Below are positions 55,084 through 64,000 of a DNA stretch of 64,000 nt, one piece after another (positions within the stretch are counted from its first letter, which is position 1; the number at the start of each line of letters is the position of its first letter). A model generated the notes under the pieces. That model was not told where the DNA came from and made no database searches. It worked only from the letters and a program-made list of their open reading frames with translations. Where the stretch lies: assembly GCF_017084445.1 (NCBI RefSeq), contig NZ_CP070947.1:620001-684000 (forward strand), read 5' to 3'. Source of the stretch: Mycoplasma sp. Mirounga ES2805-ORL. GTDB lineage: Bacteria; Bacillota_I; Bacilli_A; Mycoplasmatales; Metamycoplasmataceae. The translations under genes and the position numbers were made by a program.

Positions 55084-55246
55084 ATTCGTTAGTTTTCCTT
55101 TCATATTTTCAATTTCGGTATAAAAATTACACCAATATTATTTTAATTCATATTAAAGAAAAAAATAAAAAAATATGACTTAATAGCCATAAAAAAGTAA
55201 AACTTTTATTTTATACTAAAAAAATAAACATTCAAAACATTTTTTA

Positions 55247-55903
55247 TTATATTTTTATTGTTAGCATTCCAAATTTAACAGCTCTTGGGCCTTGGTCTAT
55301 AAAAACTGGGCATCTTTCTTTACCAAGTATTTTGTATTTAAATGAAAATTTATCGTCTTCAAATTTAAAAAAGCTATCATCTATTTTGTATACCTTCATT
55401 TCCATTGAAAATTTTCCGGGAGCAAAAATATCTCCAACATCTTGTGAGTGTCCTTTACAATTTTCATCCCCTCTAAGAAAAATTTTCATAGTTACACTAA
55501 TTTTGAAATACTTTTTAAAAATTTCTACAAATTGATATGAATTTTTAGCATTCTTTAATTGAGGCAGAATCTTCTTTTTAAAAAATATTTTAGGGTTTCC
55601 TGGAGCATTAATCCATCCCGCATCCATTTGCAAGATATTTCTAGGTTCATTATATTCTTCAAAATTTCATGTATATACAGGTTCTATTGTTGTTTCAGTT
55701 TCTATATTAGTTCCATGATTGTCTTGTTTGTCGTCTTGATTTTTATTGTTTGTATTATCATTGATATTTTGTTTATCTTTTGAGTTTTCTTCACTATTTG
55801 TATCATCTTTTGAGCTATTTTGACAAGAAACAGAAACACCGAATATTGTAGGTGTTAGTATTGATGTGGGTAATAACATAAATCAATTTCTATGCTTTTT
55901 CAT
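55247..55903 (-). CDS. Small lipoprotein, unknown function
   Basis: 218 residues. MKKHRNWFMLLP starts a signal peptide with lipobox VSVSC (about residue 27). A hydrophilic Asn/Asp/Lys-rich linker runs to about residue 75. The rest looks like a compact beta-rich domain (ISVTMKIFLRGDENCKGHSQ, GPRAVKFGMLTIKI). No family is recognised. TATAAT lies 7 bases before the ATG. Confidence 0.8.
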
Positions 55904-55910
55904 ACCTAAT

Positions 55911-55916
55911 ATTATA
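55911..55916 (-). promoter_or_regulatory. -10 box of the small lipoprotein gene
   Basis: TATAAT on the minus strand, 7 bases before the ATG. Confidence 0.5.
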
Positions 55917-56004
55917 GAATTTTCTTTGAAAAAATAAAGTTTCATTTTTTAAATTGATAAGATATTTGAATTTTAAAAAAATCTATTTTCTGCAATCTAC
56001 ATTA

Positions 56005-56010
56005 TATAAT
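56005..56010 (+). promoter_or_regulatory. -10 box of the NERD/YgjP-like pair
   Basis: TATAAT 9 bases before the ATG at 56020, with no Shine-Dalgarno. Confidence 0.55.
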
Positions 56011-56019
56011 TATAAGAAT

Positions 56020-56709
56020 ATGAATTGATCTAAAGAGATGAAAATTGCTGCACCAATAGGATTAATAATAATGTTAATCATTTTTAGTTTATTAATAGTA
56101 TATTGAGTTTGAGCAAATAGAAAAAGTAAAAAAAATAATACAATCGGTTTCCGTTTTGAAAATAAAATTAAAAATATAATGAGCTTATATGCAAAAGATA
56201 AAGGTTTCAAATTTATCGAAGGCGGATTATTTAGTTATGGGGCTAACCAATTCTTTGAAGTTGATGGAATTTTGATTACAAATAAATCAATTTTTATTAT
56301 AGAAACCAAAGCTTATGAAGGTCATATAAATGGTAATGCTGTTGGAGAACAAGTTACAATAACTAATAATAATAAGGTTAAAAAATTAAAAAATCCATTA
56401 CTCCAAAACTTTAAGCATATTAAACATTTTTATAAAATGTGTGGTATTGCTGTGCCTATTTTTTCATTAATAATTTTTCCAGAGAATACAACATATGATT
56501 TTGAACAACTAGATTCATGGGCGATTATTGCTAATGAAAATAATATTAATCAAACAATGCAGGATGTCTTTGATGATTTAGAAGAAGACGCTGATATTTC
56601 AAATGAAGAGATAATGCATATAGTCCAAGTTTTACAAGATGGAAGAAAAGCAAGTATTAGAGATCTAAAGGTTTTTGGAAAAATCGGGGCTAGAAATGGA
56701 AGAAGATAA
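56020..56709 (+). CDS. Membrane-anchored NERD (nuclease-related) domain protein
   Basis: 229 residues. One N-terminal membrane helix (IAAPIGLIIMLIIFSLLIVYW, residues ~8-29) is followed by a basic stretch and a NERD domain. The conserved core is FEVDGILITNKSIFIIETKA, with the E-V-D ... E-T-K acidic/lysine triad of the restriction-endonuclease-like fold intact, then YEGHINGN. The domain would face the cytoplasm or the outside depending on topology; the basic residues after the helix favour the cytoplasm. The stop overlaps the protease-like gene by 14 bases. Nuclease activity is inferred from the fold. Confidence 0.85.
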
Positions 56710-57475
56710 ATACAGCTTTTTAGTTAGTTTTCAATTTAATAATAAAGACTATTTTGTGTATCAAAATGTAATTACTGAATTTGTTAAAACAACTTGAAAA
56801 ATAGGCGAAAACAATAAAATATTTATAACCACATCTATAACTTTAGATAAACAAGCTTTTTGAGATTTAGAGTTAGATAAAAAAATCAAAAAACAAATTG
56901 AATTGGATGATAAAAAATCTGGAGATAATAAATTAGATAGTAAAGTTAAATTAATTCATTTTATAAATAAAGATAATCAAACCGTTACTATTTTTGGTCA
57001 AGAATATTTATATGAATTTATGGCAGTGACTAAAAGCACAAATACCTATTTTATTGATGAAAAAGAAAAAAAGTTAATAATTTTTGTATCAGAAAAAATT
57101 AAAAAGAATCTATCAAGACATAAAAATATTCTTTTAAACCATTTAAATACTATATATAGCAATTATCTTACTGTTGCCCAAAAAAAATATGCTGAGTTAT
57201 TAGGCATAAAAAATCCTACTTTTTATATTAAAGTAATGAGGGGAGCATATGGCAAAAATGTATTTCATCTTTTTAAGTATGTTTATATTTGATATCATCC
57301 ATATACATTAGCTTTTAGTAAGGAGTTAATTGATACGTTAATAGTTCATGAATTAACCCACTGTAAACATAGAAATCATAGTAAGGATTTTTACAATTGT
57401 AGTTCGCAAATAATAGATAACTTTAGAGCAAAAAATAAAACTATACGTAATACAAGTATAGTTCTTAAATGATAA
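56696..57475 (+). CDS. YgjP-like (DUF45) metallopeptidase domain protein
   Basis: 259 residues, no signal peptide or membrane helix. The C-terminal zinc-binding site is VHELTHCKHRNHSKDFY: HELTH plus the second His of the HxxH-N-H pattern, as in the YgjP/SprT-like group. The first ~110 residues are lysine/aspartate-rich and not recognised. The ATG lies 14 bases inside the NERD gene, so the two are translationally coupled. SprT-like relatives act in DNA-protein crosslink handling, but YgjP functions are not settled. Confidence 0.83.
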
Positions 57476-57485
57476 ATATTCACTT

Positions 57486-57518
57486 AATATGGAGTTATAA
57501 TAATTCTCCATATTTTTT
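57486..57518 (+). terminator. Terminator of the NERD/YgjP-like pair, inside the end of mgtA
   Basis: AATATGGAG and CTCCATATT pair over 9 bp around an 11-base loop, followed by a T-run. It lies 11 bases after the stop of the YgjP-like gene. Its loop and right arm are also the last codons and stop of mgtA on the other strand. Confidence 0.75.
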
Positions 57519-60212
57519 AATGTATATTTTTCTTACAATCATAATTAGGGTTATGTATAAAGCAATAGATCCAAATAATAGTAGGTAGAATCAATTATTC
57601 AATGCTTTAACGTGAAGTGCATCATTGACACCAGGTATATATGGAATAACTGTTATTAATATAGCACCAGCTATCGATAAGAATAGTAAGTAGAATGATG
57701 GTCTCGATTGAATAAATGGAACTCTTTTAGTTCTTATAAAGTGAATTACAAGTGATTGTGTTCACATTGAGATTATGAATCAGCCGGTTTGGAATAATGT
57801 TGCAAATTCAATACTTGAAGCATCAAGCTCAGGATATAGATTTGGAATAAGGGCATATCTTAAAATTAAGAAAGATATTATGTCTACAATAGAACTTATT
57901 GGTCCAAACCAAATCATAAATTTAAATATACTTTTTACATTTCAAATTTTTGGTTTTTGAATAAATTCTTGGTCTACTTTATCTCATGGAATTGCTCCAC
58001 AAGCAAAATCATAAATAAGATTTAAGAATAATATTTGAACGGCTAATAAAGGAACAAACGGAAGCATGATAGCCGCAAATAAAATACTAATTATGTTTCC
58101 AAAATTGCTACTGATTGTCATTTTCACATATTTATTCATGTTTGCATACGTCTTGCGACCCTCAACTATTCCAGTTGATAAAACATTTAAGTCTTTTTCT
58201 AAAAGAATAATATTTCCAGTTTCTTTTGCTATATCAACTGCTGTGTCAACCGATATTGAAACATCTGCCACTTTCATTGCAGGAGCATCATTTATACCAT
58301 CTCCCATATATCCTACAACATGACCTTTTTCTCTTAGGGCTTCAATTATTCTAGATTTTTGGTCAGGGCTTAACTTAGCAAAAATATTATATTGTTCAAC
58401 AATTTCCTGCAATTCTTGATTAGACATGTTCGAAATTTCTGATCCTAAAATTATTTTTTTACTTGGTATATTTACTTTTTCACAAATTGCTTTTGTTACT
58501 CTAGCGTTATCTCCAGTTAGAATTTTTACTTCTACACCTAAATCATGTAATTTTTTAATGGCGCTTTCAGTTGATTCTTTCGGAGGATCCAAGAAGGCTA
58601 AATAACCAATTAAAACCATTTCATTTTCACTTTTGATTGTGAATTGTTCATTATTATCTTTAATTTTTTTATGAGCAACCGCAATTACTCTCATACCTTG
58701 GTCATTTAGTTTATCGACCTGGTTAAATATTTTTTTGATAATTTTGTCACTGATTGGAATTATTTGATCTTGGTATTCAATGAATTTACATATTGATACC
58801 ACTTCTTCAACAGCACCTTTTGTAATCATTCCAATCTTATTTTTCTCTTCAATGCTTTTAACTAAAACTGTCATTCTCTTTCTTTGAAAGTCAAATGGAA
58901 TTTCATCAACTTTTTCATAAAGAGTCTCCAGGTTTCTTAATTGTAAATCTATATCTGACAATTCTTCTGTTTTTTCAATTATTGTTTTATCAAGTAAGTT
59001 TTTTAATCCTGTTTGATAGTAACTATTTAAAAAAGCGTATTTTAAAACTTTATTGTTTTCTTGACCATCTACATCTAGGTGTTTTTCTAAAACGATTTGG
59101 TCTAGGGTTAAAGTTCCAGTTTTATCTGTACAAAAAACATCCATAGCTCCAAAGTTTTGAATAGAGTGTAAGTTTTTTACAATTGTTTTTTGTTTAGACA
59201 TATTAAGTGCCCCGCGAGATAATGTTCCAGTAACTATCATTGGAAGCATTTCTGGGGTTAAACCAATAGCAATACTTATTGTGAATAAAATAACATTTAC
59301 CCATTTTTTAATTTCTGTATATTCATGATTAAACAATAATTTACCAGTTGTTATTATGAATACCAAAGGAACAACAGTTAGCATTATCTTGATTAATAAT
59401 CACGAAATAGAAGATAGCCCTTTTTCAAAATTTGTTTTTGTAGGCTTTTCATTTATCTTTGTAGCAACTTGGCCTAAATAGGTATTTTCTCCAGTTACAA
59501 GAACTATACCTTTTGCACTACCACTAATAACATTTGAACTTAAGAATGCTATGTTTTGTAAATCAGTTATATTTGGATTTTTTTCATTGGTTGGCGTTGC
59601 AAATTTCTCTATAGAATCACTTTCACCAGTTAAACTAGATTGACTAACAAATAAATCTTTAGCACTAATTATTCTTAAGTCTGCAGGGATAATATCACCA
59701 GCTGCAAGAATTACTATGTCACCTGCCACAACTTCTTCAAGAGGTATTTCATAAAAAATACCATTGCGTTCAACTCTTGTTGTGGTTTGAATCATCTTAA
59801 CTAGTTTCTCTGCGCTAGCTTTGCTTCTTGATTCATTAACCATGTGTAATATTCCACTAACTATAACCATTGACACAATAATTATGAATGTGGCTGGTTG
59901 AACACTATCTTCAATTACTTGAGTAGCGGGTAAAATAATATCTACTATTAGTGAAACAAGAGATAGAAGAATTAGAATTAATGAAAAAGGATTAAAGAAG
60001 GCGCCTGAAATATTTCTTCAAATAAGACCTCTACTCTTCTTTTCAATTTTATTTGATCCAAATTTTTCTTTATTAATTTCAATTTGTTCTTCAGTTTCTA
60101 ATCCTTTTTCGGATGAATTAAAGTATTTATAAACATCATTAATATTATTTTTTGAATTTTGTATTAAAAAGGTTTTGCTATTAAAAAATGTTCTGTTTAA
60201 TTGTTTCTTCAT
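57495..60212 (-). CDS. mgtA: Magnesium-translocating P-type ATPase
   Basis: 905 residues. TGES (about residue 192), DKTGTLT with the phosphorylated Asp (about 360), KGAVEEVVSIC and GDGINDAPAMK (about 637) are the P-type ATPase core. The membrane motif GLTPEMLPMIV is characteristic of the MgtA/P3B magnesium importers. About ten membrane helices are visible, with four behind the P-domain. It imports Mg2+ at the cost of ATP. AAGGAGG precedes the ATG. The leader is too short for an M-box riboswitch. Confidence 0.93.
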
Positions 60213-60284
60213 AAAACCTCCTTAAAACATATATTTATTAAATTTTAATAAATATTATTAATTTATAAACTAATAAAAAAAATA

Positions 60285-60307
60285 AAAAAATGGGTATAGC
60301 CCATTTT
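60285..60307 (-). terminator. Terminator of rpmF
   Basis: AAAATGGG and CCCATTTT pair around CTATA on the minus strand, followed by a T-run. Confidence 0.7.
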
Positions 60308-60311
60308 AATA

Positions 60312-60515
60312 TTATTTGTTGTCGCGCATGTCTTGACTTTTGAAGCCTTCAACTTTTTTACCTTTATAAAATCCGCAGAATTCACAAACACGGTGTTGTT
60401 GAATCATTTTAGAGCAATTCTTACATGCTACAAGATTTTGAACAGGCAATGCATCATGGGTACGTCTTTTGTGTTTACGTTGTTTAGATGTTTTACGCTT
60501 TGGTACTATAGCCAT
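60312..60515 (-). CDS. rpmF: Ribosomal protein L32
   Basis: 67 residues. MAIVPKRKTSKQRKHKRRTH is the classic start. A zinc ribbon CKNC...CEFC is intact, so this is the zinc-dependent form. AAGGAGG precedes the ATG. It stands alone behind its own promoter. Confidence 0.96.
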   Translation of the reverse strand: MAIVPKRKTSKQRKHKRRTHDALPVQNLVACKNCSKMIQQHRVCEFCGFYKGKKVEGFKSQDMRDNK

Positions 60516-60552
60516 GAGACCCTCCTTAAAAATAATTTAAAACAATTTATGT

Positions 60553-60558
60553 ATTATA
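60553..60558 (-). promoter_or_regulatory. -10 box of rpmF
   Basis: TATAAT on the minus strand about 38 bases before the ATG. It leaves room for the Shine-Dalgarno site, unlike the leaderless genes. Confidence 0.45.
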
Positions 60559-60636
60559 TTTAATCACATTATATAAAATAGCAAAATTTATTATATATTT
60601 AATTATCAATTCAAAAAGTAAAAAATTATAAATAAT

Positions 60637-61134
60637 CTATTTTTTTACCGGAATCTTAATTGTAATTAAAAAATAAAAGATAATTTTTATAAGGTCAATA
60701 ACATAACCTAGAAAAATAAATGACAATGATATATATCCAATAATTCCATATTCAAGTAAGTAAAAACCCGCTGGAATTTCAATCTCGTTTTTAAGAATAC
60801 CTTCTAGCATCTGATTACTTTCAATTAAGTAATACATGCTTAATAGGTTGCCAATAGCGAAAGTAGCAGCTAAAATTATGGATCAAAGTATTCATCTAAA
60901 TCATTTTTTATTTTTAGGGAAATCTTTTTTAATTTTTACAATTATTAATATAACAAATATTAAACTTGCAATAGATAAAATAGCAATAAATAAACCTATA
61001 AAATTATTTTGTATAAACAAGTTAATAATACTCATAAAAAGCAATGTAATATCAATTGTTATAGCTATAGTACAATACGTTAATAACGTTTGATTCTTAT
61101 TTTTCATTGGTTTTCTATTAATAAATTCATTCAT
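60637..61134 (-). CDS. Small four-helix membrane protein, unknown function
   Basis: 165 residues with four hydrophobic helices and basic loops (IVKIKKDFPKNKKWFRW between helices 2 and 3). No family is recognised. TATAAT lies 9 bases before the ATG at 61134, which supports this start over an in-frame ATG 27 bases further in. It is divergent from the ezrA-like gene. Confidence 0.68.
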
Positions 61135-61143
61135 ATGAACAAA

Positions 61144-61149
61144 ATTATA
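61144..61149 (-). promoter_or_regulatory. -10 box of the four-helix membrane protein gene
   Basis: TATAAT on the minus strand, 9 bases before the ATG. Confidence 0.5.
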
Positions 61150-61208
61150 GTAAATATATAATCTAAAATTAGTAAAATTAAAATTATAGGATTAGGAGAT
61201 CTATTATT

Positions 61209-62798
61209 ATGAAAAATTATATCTGGTTGTTTTCATCGGCTTTAGTTGTAATTCTGATTGCAATATTTTTGATGATCTTTTTAATTGTTAGAAAAAATAT
61301 TTTAAACAAATATTCAAGTCAAATTAAGAATTACTATACAACATTAACAACAAATAAAGGTGAAGTATCAATAACTATTTTGCGTTTCGCTTCTATTTCC
61401 AAAACCCATAAAAATAATTTAGAGAAAAAAGATAAACTGGAAAAACTTGATTTCAAAATGAATGAATGTGCTTCTGATATGAATGACATTATTAAGAATT
61501 GAAGAAAAAGTATTAAAAAATATTCTCTAATAGAATCTAAAAAATATTCCTTGCAAGCATCAAAAACAATGGATAAATATTTAAAGTATTATGAAAAATT
61601 TGAAACAATTGCAGATGAGTTAAACAAGTATTGAAATACTATAGATTTAGTAGCCATTAATTCGCATAATATCTTAAATAAACTAGAAGAATATTTAGAT
61701 GATCAAAAAGACAAATTAACTCATAGTTATAATTTCCTAAAGGATGAATTATCTGATTTAAATTATCAAACAGGAATATTTGATGATCAAAAAATAACTA
61801 GTGAAATAAAACACGTGTCAAAAGAATTAAATGAACATGAAAAGCGTATTAAAACATTTATAAAAAAATTAGATCATTTTGTAAATATTGAGTGAGCTTT
61901 ATTTCACAATATGCCTAAAGTTTTAAATGAATTAAAAAACAATATTAAAAATGTTGATTTTGTAAAGTTTGAAGAAACTTTAAATAGTTTAGTTCAAAAA
62001 TATTGTGAAATTCCATATCAAGATGTTGTTAAATCAATTAAAAAGTGATATCGTGATCTATTCTGCATAAACAAAGATTCTTCCTCTCTTGATTCATTCA
62101 ACAAGTACATTGAAAAACAATCTATTGTAATTCATAATGAATTAGATGCAATTAAAGAGAATTTAGATGCATATATTTTGTCAGACGAAATTAAATATGT
62201 TAATGAATTCAAATCTATGATGAGCAATTTGAAACGCATTAATTTTGAATTAAATGATTTTGAAAAAAATTTGTATAGCAACAACATAAATAGTATTTCA
62301 AAATATAAAGATATAATGGAATCGATTATTGAATGAGTTGGCAAGTATAATAACTATGCTTTTGAAGCAAATAAATATGAATTAATTAATCAATATCAAA
62401 GTAAATATTTCGATGTAATAAATCTTTGATATTTAAAGGTTTTAACAATGAGATCATTTTTAGAACCTAGTCAAGACAATGAACGTGAGTTTACAAAATT
62501 AATTAAAAGTCACGTTTATATTGAAAATGACTTTGAGAAAAATAAAAAAGTTGGTAAAACAAAAATATGATCAGAATTTTTAAATAATCTAAATTCTCTT
62601 TTAATTAAAGTTATGACAGCAAATACTTATAAAAAAATGTGTAATGAATTAATTTTTTCATTGAATCAATATAGATTTTCTCCAGAAGTAAATGATGTTT
62701 TATTAATTGTTAGTGACAAATTAAGAAAAAAAGAATATGAAGACGCTTACGACACGTTAGCAAAATTTTTGAAAAAGGAAAAAAAATATGTACTCTAA
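61209..62798 (+). CDS. ezrA: EzrA-like septation ring regulator
   Basis: 529 residues. One N-terminal membrane helix (residues ~5-28) is followed by ~490 residues of unbroken coiled-coil-forming helix, nearly free of Gly and Pro. This is the EzrA layout (one helix then spectrin-like repeats; usual length ~560). The following gene is thiI, and in Bacillus ezrA also sits near thiI, which supports the call. EzrA modulates FtsZ ring formation. AGGAG lies before the ATG. Sequence identity with EzrA cannot be judged by eye. Confidence 0.68.
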
Positions 62799-63921
62799 AA
62801 TTTTAATTAGATATGGTGAGCTTACCTTAAAAGGCAAAAACAAAATGACTTTTGTCAAGATACTTTCAAAAAATATCAAAAAGATTGTTGGTGAAAAACC
62901 TGAAATTGAATATGATAGAATGTTTTTAAGTTACTCTGAAGATAATTTAAGTAAATTATCAAAAATATTTGGTATTACTAGCTATTCACCTGTAATAGTA
63001 ACTAGTAGGGATTTTGATGTAATAAAAGAGTCGTCTCTGCAATTAGTTTCTCCAAATATTAAAACATTTAAGATAGCGGCTAGAAGAAATGATAAAAGTT
63101 ATTCAATGAAAAGCAGTGATATAAATATGAAGATAGGATCCTATGTATTAGAAAATTTCAAGAGTATTAAAGTAGATGTTCATAATCCGGATGTGTGTAT
63201 AAATATTGAAGTTAGAAAAAATAATACATACATTTTCAGTGATATTATTCAAGGAATTGGTGGTCTTCCAGTTGGTTCTTCAGGCGAGGTATTACATTTA
63301 ATGAGTGGAGGAATAGATTCGCCTGTTGCAGCATATCAATTAATGAAAAGAGGATTAAAAGTTACCTTTTTATCATTTGTTACTCCTCCTCAAACGGACC
63401 AAAAAACGATTGATAAAATGATAAGTTTAAGCAAACTTTTAAATGAGTATCAAGGAGATACAAAATTTTTAATAGGTAACTATTCAAAGTTATTGAACTA
63501 TATTGCGTTAGTATCTAATCCTAAATACAAAATTACTTTAATGAGAAGAAGTTTTTATAGAATTGCTAGCATGTTAGCTTCAAAGTTAAAAATAAATATT
63601 CTTTCAAATGGCGAAAATTTAGGTCAAGTTGCATCGCAAACTATTGAAAGCATGAGTGTAATTAACGCTGCAAGTACTAAATTAGTTTTACGTCCTCTTT
63701 TAACAAATGATAAAGTAGAAACTATAGAGTTAGCAAAGAAAATTGGGACATATGATATATCTATTATAAAAGCTTCTGAAACATGTGAATTATTCGCCCC
63801 AAAAGAGCCCGTTACAAAGCCAAAATTAAGTGATTTAGTAAAATTAGAAGAAGAACTAAATTTACTTGATAAGTTAGAAAAAGAATTAATTGATAAAAAT
63901 ATTGAAACAACATTTATTTAG
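62788..63921 (+). CDS. thiI: tRNA 4-thiouridine synthase ThiI
   Basis: 377 residues. A ferredoxin-like domain and THUMP domain (NPDVCINIEVRKNNTYIFSD) are followed by a PP-loop ATPase with LMSGGIDSPVAAYQLMKRG. The C-terminal rhodanese domain of the E. coli enzyme is absent, as in Gram-positive ThiI. CELFAPKEPVTKP retains a conserved Cys. It puts sulfur on U8 of tRNA. The ATG overlaps the ezrA-like gene by 11 bases with AAGGAAAA before it. Confidence 0.95.
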   Translation: MYSKILIRYGELTLKGKNKMTFVKILSKNIKKIVGEKPEIEYDRMFLSYSEDNLSKLSKIFGITSYSPVIVTSRDFDVIKESSLQLVSPNIKTFKIAARRNDKSYSMKSSDINMKIGSYVLENFKSIKVDVHNPDVCINIEVRKNNTYIFSDIIQGIGGLPVGSSGEVLHLMSGGIDSPVAAYQLMKRGLKVTFLSFVTPPQTDQKTIDKMISLSKLLNEYQGDTKFLIGNYSKLLNYIALVSNPKYKITLMRRSFYRIASMLASKLKINILSNGENLGQVASQTIESMSVINAASTKLVLRPLLTNDKVETIELAKKIGTYDISIIKASETCELFAPKEPVTKPKLSDLVKLEEELNLLDKLEKELIDKNIETTFI

Positions 63922-64000
63922 TGTGTATATTACTATTTTATAGATAAATTAGTAATTATAATTAATAGTGTAAAATTAAATGTATAGATAATATTTAAGG

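Noticed and set aside
46152-55903. Mycoplasma immunoglobulin-binding protein/immunoglobulin protease (MIB-MIP) system
   Set aside because: The cluster has no recognisable MIB or MIP features; the protease-like member is of the DUF885 type.
60213-60284. Magnesium riboswitch (M-box) before mgtA
   Set aside because: Only about 70 AT-rich bases separate mgtA from the rpmF terminator, too short and unstructured for an M-box.

Overview
The window comes from a mycoplasma-type bacterium (class Mollicutes). The DNA is strongly AT-rich. Most long genes only stay open if TGA is read as tryptophan, and a tRNA-Trp with a UCA anticodon is encoded at 3030-3104. The rimP-nusA-ylxR-infB order, L32/L33/S20 genes, ECF transporter parts and many lipoproteins with a Cys lipobox fit the Mycoplasma hominis/synoviae side of the class, but I cannot name a species. 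No insertion sequence, prophage, CRISPR array, rRNA or replication origin was seen.

Layout. 1-2927: end of a channel-like membrane protein and a lipoprotein with an intact M23 zinc-peptidase domain. 3030-6106: tRNA-Trp, a DegV protein, a divergent YtpR-like/tyrS pair and tRNA-Thr. 6129-15230 (minus strand): RbfA with a long extra C-terminus, an exonuclease-like protein, inorganic pyrophosphatase, a membrane protein, a 1156-residue lipoprotein with repeated domains, a second lipoprotein, S20 and a small membrane protein. 15718-21441 (plus): a broken TM2-domain gene, then rimP-nusA-ylxR-infB, apt and an ECF S component. 21451-27265: a YihY-family protein, five tRNAs, a methyltransferase-like protein with worn motifs, glyceraldehyde-3-phosphate dehydrogenase and a folate-type ECF S component. 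27466-46120: HAD hydrolase-endonuclease IV, L33, ylxM-ftsY, transketolase, uvrB-uvrA, gdpP-rplI-dnaB-CBS/DUF21 protein, tRNA-Gly, a phosphohexomutase, a third S component and nusB. 46152-55903 (minus): a surface-protein block made of a 1596-residue coiled-coil membrane protein, a DUF2188-like tail-anchored protein, a DUF885 lipoprotein and a small lipoprotein. 56020-63921: an overlapping NERD nuclease-like/YgjP-like metalloprotease pair, a Mg2+ P-type ATPase, L32, a membrane protein, and an ezrA-like gene overlapping thiI.

How the genes relate. Most of the window is ordinary housekeeping: translation and transcription factors, DNA repair, glycolysis/pentose phosphate, c-di-AMP turnover, tRNA thiolation and membrane targeting. 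The accessory content is at the cell surface. One pattern runs through the whole window: about sixteen genes without a Shine-Dalgarno sequence have a TATAAT-like box only 6-11 bases before the start codon, which suggests leaderless mRNAs. Genes inside operons instead have clear GGAG-type sites or overlap the gene before them. Starts were chosen with this in mind.
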